Of a DNA stretch of 64,000 nucleotides, positions 8,372 to 16,510 are shown piece after piece. Location: positions 1,426,001 through 1,490,000 of the forward strand of contig NZ_ATYB01000008.1 of assembly GCF_000427465.1 (NCBI RefSeq), read 5' to 3'. Positions within the stretch are counted from its first letter, which is position 1. Every line of letters starts with the position of its first letter. Position numbers and translations under genes: made by a program. The stretch comes from Sinorhizobium arboris LMG 14919. GTDB lineage: Bacteria > Pseudomonadota > Alphaproteobacteria > Rhizobiales > Rhizobiaceae. Under the pieces are notes generated by a model. It did not search any database. It was not told where the DNA came from and saw only the letters and a list, made by a program, of their open reading frames with translations.

Positions 8372-8623
8372 ATGCGTGAACCACAATCCATAGTTGTCGA
8401 CCCCCTCGCGTCGACGGTTGATGAGCTCTACAGGAAATTCGGTGTCTGGAAGACCGCCCGCGCGCTGATGTCAGCCGCCTGGAGGCGCCGTCAGGCGAAA
8501 AACCAGATCTCCCACTTGTCGAATCGGATGCGCCGGGATGTCGGTCTTCCGGAGGAGGAAGAGGAGGTTCCTATCTGGGATATATGCGCCTTCATTCAGT
8601 CCAGGGCGGCACGTCCGGATTGA
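8372..8623 (+). CDS. DUF1127 small protein
   Basis: The 83-residue protein ends in a basic DUF1127 (YjiS-like) domain: RRRQAKNQISHLSNRMRRDVGLPEEE, with the usual LS-N/D-RMLRDIGL pattern. Short arginine-rich DUF1127 proteins are abundant in Rhizobiaceae, and some are known to affect RNA turnover or phosphate and carbon metabolism. This copy has an N-terminal extension of about 45 residues. It stands alone and is followed by a strong terminator. Confidence 0.75.
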   Translation: MREPQSIVVDPLASTVDELYRKFGVWKTARALMSAAWRRRQAKNQISHLSNRMRRDVGLPEEEEEVPIWDICAFIQSRAARPD

Positions 8624-8657
8624 CCTGCAGAGGCGGCAGGCGCCGTAAGAAGGTGCG

Positions 8658-8690
8658 AAAGGGAGAGGAACGCAGAGCTCCTCTCCCTTT
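8658..8690 (+). terminator. rho-independent terminator after DUF1127
   Basis: AAAGGGAGAGGA (8658-8669) pairs perfectly with TCCTCTCCCTTT (8679-8690) around a 9-base loop; the right arm ends in TTT. Confidence 0.75.
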
Positions 8691-8928
8691 CTGATGTCCC
8701 TCTTCCGGCCTCGTCAGCCCTGTGCAAGCTCCAGTCTTCAGCATTGCCTCCTAGAACTGGTCGCCGGTTCCGTCGAGTCTCCTTGCGGACAGGCGGTCTC
8801 GCGCGTGACGGAAATCTCCGACGTCATGCAGGGGTGAAACGGACCGAAGATCAGGCAAAGAAGGAGGCCCGGTTAACCATTTGTTAACCATGGCTCGCCT
8901 ACATCTTGGCAACCAAAAATTAACGAAG

Positions 8929-9678
8929 ATGACCAAAGTGCTAACAGACGCTCGCTCGATCCGCATCAAGGGCCGCTCCTTCCTGGCGCTGGTGCTTTCC
9001 CCGGAACTGCCGCTCGACTGGTGGCTCGGCCGGCTTGATGACCTCGCTTCGCGTTCGGCGGGCTTCTTCCTGGGGCGCCCGGTGGTGCTCGACGTGGCGG
9101 ATCTCGAGATCGACCGGAAACAGTTGAAGAGTCTGCTGGAGGAGCTCGGTCAGCGCAATGTCAGGGTCATGGGGATCGAAGGCGGACGTCCCTCGCTTTT
9201 CGAGCCGGGAATGCCGCCTGCCATGAAGGGCGGCCGGCCGGCTCCCGATTTCGAGGTGCCCGAGGCGGATCCGGCCGATGCGCCCAAGGCCGGCAAGGGA
9301 AAAGCGGCTGCGCCGGTTACGACCGAGGACGTTCAGCCGGTTCGGGCGACGGCGTCGATCATCGTCAGGGAACCGGTTCGGTCCGGACAGTCGGTCATCT
9401 TCCCGGAAGGCGACGTGACGGTGATCGGCTCCGTTGCATCCGGCGCGGAGATCGTCGCAGGAGGTTCGGTCCATATCTACGGGACGCTCAGAGGGCGGGC
9501 GCTGGCAGGCTCGGTCGGAAACGCGTCTGCACGCATCTTCTGCCGCCGGCTCGAAGCGGAGCTGCTGGCTATCGACGGCGTCTACAAGACCGCCGAGGAT
9601 ATGGCGCCCAATCTGCGCGGGCAGTCGGTCCAGCTGTGGCTGGAAGGCGATTCGATCATGGCGGAAAGGTTGAACTGA
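8929..9678 (+). CDS. minC: septum site-determining protein MinC
   Basis: The 249-residue protein starts MTKVLTDARSIRIKGRSFLA and ends with the MinC C-terminal beta-helix domain (RATASIIVREPVRSGQ, then GDVTVIGSVASGAEIVAGG and IYGTLRGRALAG). MinC blocks FtsZ polymerisation away from midcell and is brought to the membrane by MinD. Length and domain order are normal. The start is uncertain: the frame is open further upstream with an ATG at 8890, but the AAGGAGG at 8860-8867 is too far from it, while 8929 gives the usual N-terminus. It leads minCDE and is followed by a nested hairpin. Confidence 0.95.
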   Translation: MTKVLTDARSIRIKGRSFLALVLSPELPLDWWLGRLDDLASRSAGFFLGRPVVLDVADLEIDRKQLKSLLEELGQRNVRVMGIEGGRPSLFEPGMPPAMKGGRPAPDFEVPEADPADAPKAGKGKAAAPVTTEDVQPVRATASIIVREPVRSGQSVIFPEGDVTVIGSVASGAEIVAGGSVHIYGTLRGRALAGSVGNASARIFCRRLEAELLAIDGVYKTAEDMAPNLRGQSVQLWLEGDSIMAERLN

Positions 9679-9706
9679 GCCGGTCGCCGGCTGGATTTAT
9701 CGAATT

Positions 9707-9753
9707 AGAGCGGGGATGCGGGCGGAAAACCGCCCACAGTTTCCTCCCGCTCT
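9707..9753 (+). promoter_or_regulatory. nested hairpin between minC and minD
   Basis: An outer inverted repeat, AGAGCGGG (9707-9714) with CCCGCTCT (9746-9753), encloses a perfect GGGCGG-AAAA-CCGCCC hairpin (9720-9735). It lies in the 93-base gap before minD and could be an attenuator, a processing site or an mRNA stabiliser that sets the MinC to MinD ratio. Confidence 0.4.
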
Positions 9754-9771
9754 GACAACAGGAGCGGGAAG

Positions 9772-10587
9772 ATGGCGAAAGTAGTTGTGGTCACATCTGG
9801 AAAGGGCGGCGTCGGCAAGACGACGTCAACTGCCGCACTGGGTGCGGCGCTGGCGCAGCGCAACGAGAAAACGGTCGTCGTCGATTTCGACGTCGGGCTG
9901 CGCAATCTCGACCTCGTCATGGGCGCCGAGCGCCGGGTCGTCTACGACCTCGTCAACGTGATCCAGGGCGACGCGAAGCTGCCGCAGGCGCTGATCCGAG
10001 ACAAGCGGCTGGACACGCTCTTCCTGCTGCCGGCATCGCAGACCCGGGACAAGGACAGCCTGACCCCAGAGGGCGTCGAGCGGGTGATGGAAGAACTCAA
10101 GAAACATTTCGACTGGATCATTTGCGACAGCCCGGCCGGGATAGAGCGCGGCGCGACGCTCGCGATGCGCCACGCTGACCTGGCCGTCATCGTGACCAAT
10201 CCGGAAGTCTCCTCCGTTCGCGACTCCGATCGCATCATCGGCCTGCTCGATGCCAAGACCGAAAGGGCAGAGCGCGGAGAGCGGGTGGAAAAGCATCTGC
10301 TCCTGACTCGCTACGATGCCGTTCGCGCCGAGCGCGGCGACATGCTCAAGGTCGATGACGTTCTCGAGATCCTGTCCATCCCGCTTATCGGTATCGTTCC
10401 CGAAAGCATGGACGTCCTCAAGGCTTCCAACCTCGGTGCCCCGGTGACGCTGGCCGACAGCCGCAGCGCTCCGGCACTCGCCTATCTCGACGCTGCGCGC
10501 CGGCTTGCGGGCGAAACGGTGCCGATGACCGTTCCGGGCGAGAAGCGCGGTTTTCTGGGCAAGATATTCGGACGGAGGGCAGCATGA
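9772..10587 (+). CDS. minD: septum site-determining ATPase MinD
   Basis: This 271-residue protein is MinD of the ParA/MinD family. It has the deviant Walker [10 protein letters not shown] (residues 10-18), switch [15 protein letters not shown], Walker [12 protein letters not shown], and a C-terminal amphipathic membrane-targeting helix ([14 protein letters not shown]). ATP-bound MinD dimerises on the membrane, recruits MinC and is released by MinE. GGAG precedes the ATG, and the stop overlaps the minE start (ATGA). Confidence 0.97.
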   Translation: MAKVVVVTSGKGGVGKTTSTAALGAALAQRNEKTVVVDFDVGLRNLDLVMGAERRVVYDLVNVIQGDAKLPQALIRDKRLDTLFLLPASQTRDKDSLTPEGVERVMEELKKHFDWIICDSPAGIERGATLAMRHADLAVIVTNPEVSSVRDSDRIIGLLDAKTERAERGERVEKHLLLTRYDAVRAERGDMLKVDDVLEILSIPLIGIVPESMDVLKASNLGAPVTLADSRSAPALAYLDAARRLAGETVPMTVPGEKRGFLGKIFGRRAA

Positions 10588-10847
10588 GCATTTTCCGTTT
10601 CTTCAGCAAGCAGACCTCCGCGCCGACGGCGCGCGAGCGCCTGCAGGTGCTGCTGGCGCATGAGCGGGCGTCGGTCGGCCAATCGGATCTCGTGGCGGTG
10701 CTCCGGGAAGAAATTCTCGCCGTCATCGCCAAGCATGTCCAGGTCGACCGCGACAAGGTCAACGTCACGATGGAGCGCGGCGAGCACGTCACGACGCTCG
10801 AAGTCGACCTCGAGATCCCGATGAAGGCGGGCGTGCGGGCGGCCTGA
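10584..10847 (+). CDS. minE: topological specificity factor MinE
   Basis: The 87-residue protein has the MinE layout: N-terminal membrane and MinD-binding segment ([27 protein letters not shown]), then the dimerisation domain ending LEVDLEIPM. MinE stimulates the MinD ATPase and drives pole-to-pole movement of the Min proteins. It overlaps minD by four bases and is followed by a strong terminator, which closes the operon. Confidence 0.97.
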   Translation: MSIFRFFSKQTSAPTARERLQVLLAHERASVGQSDLVAVLREEILAVIAKHVQVDRDKVNVTMERGEHVTTLEVDLEIPMKAGVRAA

Positions 10848-10922
10848 GCCGGCCGTGCCGACCCCGCTGCAGCATCGCCGGCCTACCGGATTGCGCAATG
10901 GCAAGCCCATCTATATCCCTTT

Positions 10923-10952
10923 ACTGCAGCCTCCTGTTCGGGAGGCTGCAGT
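10923..10952 (+). terminator. terminator of minCDE
   Basis: ACTGCAGCCTCC (10923-10934) pairs perfectly with GGAGGCTGCAGT (10941-10952) around a 6-base loop, followed shortly by TTTT. Confidence 0.75.
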
Positions 10953-11235
10953 ACCGTTTTCGCCTGGGCATCGCGCCCTTTGCCGGACTTTGGTCCGAAT
11001 CGCATCGGACGATCGTCCGACCGGCGAAAGCGAAACGTCTGAAACACCCCGATTGCAGTTGACGCACTGACCAGACCGTGAACAAAGATGGCGCAACAGC
11101 TGGCGGAAGCGAATGTCAGGCTTTCCCGGTGGACTGTTGTCGCGTCGGCGTCGATACCGACGATCGGTGATAGCGTCAAAGCGTTCGCGAAACCGCGAAC
11201 GGACGCCGGCCGGTGAACCCTTCAGGAGGAGCGCG

Positions 11236-11694
11236 ATGGTCACGCGTCGAAACTTTCTTGCAGCGCTATGCTGGGTTTCGGTCGGCCTTCCCGTTGCCGT
11301 GTCGCCCTATAAGATCGCCCTGTCAGGTTCGAGCCTCGAGCTGAGACCGCAATCCGCTCTCGCCAAAGGAGGCGGTAGTGGCGGTGGGCGCGGCGGCGGC
11401 GGTGGCGGAAACGGCGGTGGTGGCGGAAACGGCGGCGGTGGCGGCGGCGGAAACGGCAGAGGCGGCGGCTCGAACGGCAAGGGCGGCGGCAATGCGAATT
11501 CCGGCCGGGCAAGTGGAAAAGCAGCGACGGCGATAGAAAATGGCGGCTCCATTCTGCGCGTTCGCCACAGCGACGGCATGAGCGAAGTGATCGAAGGCGC
11601 GCGTTACATCATGAAGGATTCGCGCGGGCGCACGATCGTCAACCGGCGGGCAACGTCGGCCGACCGGAAACGGCTTCTGTCCTTCATTGACTGA
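11236..11694 (+). CDS. glycine-rich exported protein with Tat-like signal
   Basis: The 152-residue protein starts MVTRRNFLAALCW at 11236, with AGGAGG six bases ahead. TRRNFLAAL is a twin-arginine motif followed by a hydrophobic stretch and ALA. Residues 50 to about 90 are almost only Gly with scattered Asn, Arg and Ser. The C-terminal third (ILRVRHSDGMSEVIEGARYIMKDSRGRTIVNRRATSADRKRLLS) looks like a small folded domain of unknown family. The last 11 bases overlap the converging response regulator gene. A second Gly-rich exported protein lies beyond the two-component system. Function unknown; a surface or periplasmic role is inference. Confidence 0.75.
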   Translation: MVTRRNFLAALCWVSVGLPVAVSPYKIALSGSSLELRPQSALAKGGGSGGGRGGGGGGNGGGGGNGGGGGGGNGRGGGSNGKGGGNANSGRASGKAATAIENGGSILRVRHSDGMSEVIEGARYIMKDSRGRTIVNRRATSADRKRLLSFID

Positions 11695-12343
11695 CGGGGC
11701 GCCAGTCGAGCGCGTCGCGCAGCACCATGGCCGCCTCCGTCCGGTTGGCGACGTCGAGCTTCGCCATGATCTGCGTCATGTGATGCTTTACGGTTTTTTC
11801 GTGCAGATCGAGCTTCCGGGCGATCTGCTTGTTGCTCATTCCCGAGGCGACGAGGTGAAGGACCTCCTGTTCCCGGCGCGTCAACTCGGCAACGAGGTTG
11901 GATTTGGTCGGAGCCGGATTGACCAGCTGTCCGGTCAGCAGCTTGGCGGAAAGGGTGGGCGCGACATAGCTCTCCCCTGAGGCGACCGTGCGAATGACCT
12001 CCGCCAGCGCCCTCGCGCCGATCCCCTTCAGAATGTAACCCTTCGCGCCTTCCTTGAGAGCCGCCGCGACGTCGTCATTTGCCTCGGAAACGGTAAGCAT
12101 GACGATCTTCTGCGAGGGCGCGACGGTCAGGATCGCCGGAATAGCGGCGAGGCCGCCGCCCGGCATGGAGATGTCGAGCAGCATGACATCAGGGTCGAGG
12201 GTTTGCGCAATCGAGATCGCTTCGTCCCGCGACCCGCCTTCCGCGACGATCTCGAACCCGTCGATTTCCGACAGGCTCCGGGTCACACCCTCTCTGAACA
12301 AGGGGTGATCGTCGATCACGGCCACTCGAATTCCCGTCATCAT
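11684..12343 (-). CDS. LuxR/NarL-type response regulator
   Basis: The 219-residue protein has an N-terminal receiver domain (IDDHPLF with acidic D11 and D12; phosphorylation site D57 in VMLLDISMPGG; Lys in GYILKG) and a C-terminal NarL/FixJ helix-turn-helix (LTRREQEVLHLVASGMSNKQIARKLDLHEKTVKHH). It should bind DNA when phosphorylated by its partner kinase, with which it overlaps by four bases. Two ATG codons are adjacent at the start. The Gly-rich exported genes on both sides are plausible targets, but this is inference from position. Confidence 0.93.
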   Translation of the reverse strand: MMTGIRVAVIDDHPLFREGVTRSLSEIDGFEIVAEGGSRDEAISIAQTLDPDVMLLDISMPGGGLAAIPAILTVAPSQKIVMLTVSEANDDVAAALKEGAKGYILKGIGARALAEVIRTVASGESYVAPTLSAKLLTGQLVNPAPTKSNLVAELTRREQEVLHLVASGMSNKQIARKLDLHEKTVKHHMTQIMAKLDVANRTEAAMVLRDALDWRPVSQ

Positions 12344-13830
12344 GCCTGCTCCATTTCCTCAAAGCCGAGCGACATCCGAACGATGGTGCCCGGTGCGTTG
12401 GCGTCGATCTCAAAAACCCCGCCGAGGCTCTCGACCCGGCCCCTGAGCCCGGCGAGGCCGAGGCTCGTCGGCCGCACGTCGTCAGGGTTGAAACCCGGCC
12501 CGCCATCTGCGACCTCGACGGTGACCTTGTCACCGTTCGTGCTCTGCGTCACCCGTTGTGCGACACCGCCGCCGTGACGATAGGCATTGTTTAGCGCTTC
12601 CTGCACGAAACGGTATATGCAGATTTTCGCCGAAGCGGAAAGGCGCTTGGGCGGATCGGCCATCGACAGGTTCACGGCCGTTCCCGTTCTCTGCTCATGC
12701 GCGCGAACGCAACGCTCCAGAATTTCCTTCAGACTGGCGGTCTCTATCTGCGGCAGCACCAGTCCGCTGCACAGCGTCCTGATCTCGTTCATCGCCTCAT
12801 CGAGGCTTCGCTTGATAGCGGCGATCTCGCGCTCGCGCAGTTCGGCGGGTGTCGAGGGGCTGACGAGCTTGTTGCTGTCCAGCCGGAGGGAAGCATAAGC
12901 TACGAGTTGCGCCGGTCCGTCATGCAGGTCGGCGCCGATCCGCCGCAACAGGGTCTCGTTCAGCGCGGTCGCTCGTTGGGATGCCTGGCGCAAGCGCCCA
13001 CGCAGTACCTCGTTCTGCGCAAGCAGCGCCGAAAGTTCGTCGACGCGCTGCCCGAGCGCATGGCGCTGCTTCTCAATCGTTCTGCTGCCGCGCAGGACGA
13101 TGGCCGAAAGCGCGATGAAAAACGCAAGCGTAAAGCCGGCAACAGCGATCCACGTGTGCAGCCGAGCCCGATTGAGGCTCTGTTCGAATTCGTCGGCAAT
13201 CTCGTGGAATTCCGAGACGGCGACCACCTCTCCGGACCAGGGTTGGAGAACAGGATTGTAGATCTCGAGGAGAGGCGTGCTTGAGAGACGCTCCGTCTCG
13301 CCGTCGGCCTCGTCAAGAGGCCTGAAGCGGGCGACCATGTTACCATCGAACGCTGTCGTCAGTTCCGGTCCGAGTTCGAACTTCTGCCCGACCATGGCCT
13401 TTTCGCTTGAGTAGAGAACGGTGCCGTCGGCACGCCAGAGTCGGAACGAAGCGAGCCGATCGCCCAAGGCGCCCTGGCCAAGCGTTTCGTCAAGCGCCCG
13501 CGCGACCGAATCGTCGAGCACCTGCGTCGTTTGCATGTCGGGCAGGAGCGGCGCTATCACGCTGTCGACATAGAGTGCCGTGGTCGCCGCGGAGTTCCGC
13601 GTGACCGCTTCCTCTATCAGGCTCGTCACGAAGGCGCCGACGACAAGCATCGCGGCAACCGCTACCGAGCCGCCGATAAGCAGGAACTGTTTCGCCAGTG
13701 GCTGCGAGTTCCACCGTCTGATGAGGTCGTCGGCGCGCACGAGAAATCTCACGATGGCCCGCTCAATTCGTCGCCGGCACTGCTGCTTTGCTTGCAACCG
13801 CCAGATTAGCATCTCCGGCCGACCGGTCAA
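12340..13830 (-). CDS. NarX/DegS-type sensor histidine kinase (HisKA_3)
   Basis: The 496-residue protein has a membrane span near residues 48-70, a periplasmic sensing region of about 170 residues, and a second span near 228-246. A short coiled region follows, then the HisKA_3 phosphorylation helix (LLRRIGADLHDGPAQLVAYASLRL, His in the DLHDG motif) and a HATPase domain (FVQEALNNAYRHG, VADGGPGF, GLAGLRGRVESLGG). It should autophosphorylate and pass phosphate to the adjacent regulator. The extracellular domain matches no ligand-binding family I recognise. An alternative start is an ATG six codons later. Confidence 0.92.
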   Translation of the reverse strand: MTGRPEMLIWRLQAKQQCRRRIERAIVRFLVRADDLIRRWNSQPLAKQFLLIGGSVAVAAMLVVGAFVTSLIEEAVTRNSAATTALYVDSVIAPLLPDMQTTQVLDDSVARALDETLGQGALGDRLASFRLWRADGTVLYSSEKAMVGQKFELGPELTTAFDGNMVARFRPLDEADGETERLSSTPLLEIYNPVLQPWSGEVVAVSEFHEIADEFEQSLNRARLHTWIAVAGFTLAFFIALSAIVLRGSRTIEKQRHALGQRVDELSALLAQNEVLRGRLRQASQRATALNETLLRRIGADLHDGPAQLVAYASLRLDSNKLVSPSTPAELREREIAAIKRSLDEAMNEIRTLCSGLVLPQIETASLKEILERCVRAHEQRTGTAVNLSMADPPKRLSASAKICIYRFVQEALNNAYRHGGGVAQRVTQSTNGDKVTVEVADGGPGFNPDDVRPTSLGLAGLRGRVESLGGVFEIDANAPGTIVRMSLGFEEMEQA

Positions 13831-14027
13831 CGCGTGCCATCCCTTACCCCTTGGTCATAGCGCATTTTTGGACTTTTGACGACTGCGCCCCCGGACCTAA
13901 GTCCAATCAACCAGCGCATTGGTCCGGGGACGGTGGAACCCGCCACAGTTGCACGCTATCGCTTAGCCAATTGAAGCAGAAGATCGGCCGGAGCAACAAC
14001 GGCCGCGACATTCGATAGGAGGTCCTC

Positions 14028-14762
14028 ATGCCTGTTTCCAAATTCGTTGGCCGAGGTCTTATTGCGCTGGCGCTCGCAGCTGTGCCCCTGGCGGGCATTG
14101 CGCCCGGTATGTCGGACATCGCCTTTGCCAAGGGCGGCAATGGCAACGGTGGGGGCAATGGCGGTGGCGGCAACGGTGGTGGTGGAGGCAATGGCGGCGG
14201 CCATGGCAAGAGCGGAAGCCACGGCAATAGCGGAAGCCACGCGAAGACCCGGTCCGATTCAGGCAGGTCGGGCGGTGAACGCGCGGGCACGCCGCGTTTC
14301 CTCCAGGATTTTTTCAAGCACGGCAGGAAGTCCGAAAGGGCGGCCACCGGCAAGTCCGGTAAGGCAGTCAAAGCAGTCAAGGCCACCGAAACGGCTGTCC
14401 CCACGCCGAAGCCTAAGAATCCGCAGGCCGAAACGGCTAAGCTGAGCTCGCTCGGCCGGAACTATCACGCCTACCTGAACTCGAACGATCCGCGGATGGC
14501 GGCCATCTCCGCCTATGCGATCGCCTATGCCGAGTTCGAGGCCGAATTCGGCTCCGACGTCATCCCGACCGATCCGGCTCTCAGCGACGAAGCGCTGCGC
14601 GAGGCGATTGCAAGCTTCACGAATGGCGGCGAAGTGACGGACGCAACATTGGCGGACGTCAAGGAAACGCTTGGCGTCGGACCGTCCGTTGGAAAGATAG
14701 ACGATATTCGTGAGCACCTTCTCGACACGACGCCCGACGAGGACATCGCGATCGAAGACTGA
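14028..14762 (+). CDS. glycine/asparagine-rich exported protein
   Basis: The 244-residue protein starts MPVSKFVGRGLIALALAAVP behind AGGAGGTCCTC and has a Sec signal peptide with a likely cut after AFA near residue 34. Residues 36-60 are a Gly/Asn run, followed by a Ser/His/Lys-rich stretch. The C-terminal half (LSSLGRNYHAYLNSNDPRMA, then YAIAYAEFEAEFG) is folded and acidic at its end (TPDEDIAIED). The Gly-run layout resembles the protein at 11236, though the C-terminal domains differ. It is probably co-transcribed with the EAL gene 20 bases downstream. Function unknown. Confidence 0.75.
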   Translation: MPVSKFVGRGLIALALAAVPLAGIAPGMSDIAFAKGGNGNGGGNGGGGNGGGGGNGGGHGKSGSHGNSGSHAKTRSDSGRSGGERAGTPRFLQDFFKHGRKSERAATGKSGKAVKAVKATETAVPTPKPKNPQAETAKLSSLGRNYHAYLNSNDPRMAAISAYAIAYAEFEAEFGSDVIPTDPALSDEALREAIASFTNGGEVTDATLADVKETLGVGPSVGKIDDIREHLLDTTPDEDIAIED

Positions 14763-14782
14763 CCGAAGAGGCGCGTCGCCGG

Positions 14783-15592
14783 ATGGAACATCTGAGAAGA
14801 TTCGACCGCGTCGTCGGCGCCGTGACCCAGGCGATGCGGGAGGGGCGGATAGGCTTTTCCCTGCAGCAGGTCAATGCGGTCGACGATACCGGCGAGGTGC
14901 TCTATTCGGAATGCCTCGGCAGGCTCGTGGAGCGTGACGGAGCGGTCAGGACGAGCGAGGAATTCATTGCTTTTCTCGAAGGGTCGGGACGTGTTGCGTC
15001 ATTCGATCGATACATGGTCGGTCTCGCATTCGAGTGGCTCGACTGCAATCCGTCAGGCGTACTGGGTTGCGATATCTCGGCCGCTAACATTCTCGACGAG
15101 AGCACTTGGTCGGAACTTTACGATCTGCTTTCGCGAAACCGGGAAATGGCTTCTCGCCTGGTTCTCGAAATAACGGAGTGCCTGCCGCTGGCGACTCTGC
15201 CGATGGCGGCGGAGTTCATCGACGGCGCACGATCACTGGGCTACAGAATCGCCTTGGACAGTTTCGGAACGGGTCACTCGACGCCGGAATCGCTGTTGTC
15301 CGTTCCCGTCGACATCGTGAAACTGGACGCATTCTTCATCGGCCGCGGCCAGGATCGGGGCAGGGGGTTCCTCCACCATTTGGTGGGGCTCGCTTCCTGC
15401 GTTGCGCCGACGGTGATCATCGAGGGCATCGAGACCTACGGACAGCTCGAAGCGGTCAAAAAGGCCGGCGCAACGCATGTGCAGGGCCTTCTTCTGTCCG
15501 AGCCGACGCTGCACCCCGTCTATTGCGGCCAGCCGGCGCCGCCGCCGGCCGCCATCCTCAGAACGCCGGGATGCCGGCAGTTGCATTCCTGA
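14783..15592 (+). CDS. EAL-domain protein with altered catalytic residues
   Basis: The 269-residue protein is a stand-alone EAL domain without GGDEF, PAS or membrane parts. LVLEITECLPL, VDIVKLDAFFIG and VIIEGIET match the phosphodiesterase fold. Two active-site motifs differ from consensus: the signature EAL is YSECLGRLV, and the usual DDFGTGYS is DSFGTGHS, losing one metal-binding Asp. Loss of that Asp normally abolishes cyclic-di-GMP hydrolysis, so this may be a receptor or a protein-binding scaffold. It follows the Gly-rich exported gene in a likely operon. Confidence 0.88.
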   Translation: MEHLRRFDRVVGAVTQAMREGRIGFSLQQVNAVDDTGEVLYSECLGRLVERDGAVRTSEEFIAFLEGSGRVASFDRYMVGLAFEWLDCNPSGVLGCDISAANILDESTWSELYDLLSRNREMASRLVLEITECLPLATLPMAAEFIDGARSLGYRIALDSFGTGHSTPESLLSVPVDIVKLDAFFIGRGQDRGRGFLHHLVGLASCVAPTVIIEGIETYGQLEAVKKAGATHVQGLLLSEPTLHPVYCGQPAPPPAAILRTPGCRQLHS

Positions 15593-15778
15593 AGCGCGGG
15601 CGCACGCATTCGAATTCCTGCCCCGCGCTTGACGGCCCTTCAGGTCGGCGTTTGGAGAAACGCTTCCGCGCTGCGATTGCAGTTGTCAAACATGTGATCG
15701 ACCGTGAGTTTAGTAAACGACGCGAGTCGGCTAATCGTCTCCGGGTGACCTCGGATTCTCTCTTCGTACCTGCTTGAG

Positions 15779-16510
15779 ATGTTTAGCAAAATCCAATTAC
15801 AAAGACGCACGCTTCTTCTGGGAGCGATCTCCGCAACCGCAGCAGTCGCTGGGTGCTCGACCTCTGCTCCGCGGGTGGAGCGCGTTCCCGCGCCGCGCCT
15901 GGTGAGCCGCCCGATGGGGCTGGCAAGCGATGCCGAACTGGAAGCCAGATATGCCGCCGTCGAAGATGGTGGACATTTAATTCCGGCGATCCCCTACAGG
16001 CAGATGGATCCGAAATACTTTCGTCAGCGGGTACCCGATCCGACCGGAGAACCGGCCGGAACGGTGGTCGTCGACACGCCCGGGCGGTTCCTGTACCTGA
16101 TCGAACCCGGGGGGACGGCGATGCGCTACGGCGTCGGGATCGGCCGCGAGGGCTTCGCCTGGCAGGGCGAAGGGATCATACACTGGCGCCAGCCCTGGCC
16201 GCGCTGGAAACCGCCGGCCGAGATGATCGCGCGCAAGCCGGAGCTTGAAAAATATTCCGTTGCGAACGGCGGCATGGCCCCCGGCATCGACAATCCCCTG
16301 GGTGCCCGCGCGCTTTACATCTTCCAGAACGGGCAGGACACGCTCTACCGTCTGCACGGTACCCCCGAATGGGACTCGATCGGCAAGGCGGTCTCGTCTG
16401 GATGTGTTCGCCTGGTGAACCAGGACGTCATCGATCTTTACAAGCGTGTACCCTATCATGCGCCGATCGTCGTCTATCAGAAGCCGCTGCCTGCGCAGGC
16501 TCAGGTTTAA
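15779..16510 (+). CDS. YkuD-family L,D-transpeptidase
   Basis: The 243-residue protein starts with QRRTLLLGAISATAAVAGCS, a twin-arginine-like signal with a possible lipobox, so it is probably an anchored periplasmic protein. The YkuD catalytic motif is present: HGTPEW with His193, and SSGCVRL with the nucleophile Cys209. The family makes 3-3 peptidoglycan crosslinks or ties proteins to the wall. This layout (PGRFLYLIEPGG, YGVGIGREGFAW) is the ErfK/YbiS type, multiplied in rhizobia. The ribosome binding site is weak. The end overlaps the converging GNAT gene by four bases. Confidence 0.92.
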   Translation: MFSKIQLQRRTLLLGAISATAAVAGCSTSAPRVERVPAPRLVSRPMGLASDAELEARYAAVEDGGHLIPAIPYRQMDPKYFRQRVPDPTGEPAGTVVVDTPGRFLYLIEPGGTAMRYGVGIGREGFAWQGEGIIHWRQPWPRWKPPAEMIARKPELEKYSVANGGMAPGIDNPLGARALYIFQNGQDTLYRLHGTPEWDSIGKAVSSGCVRLVNQDVIDLYKRVPYHAPIVVYQKPLPAQAQV

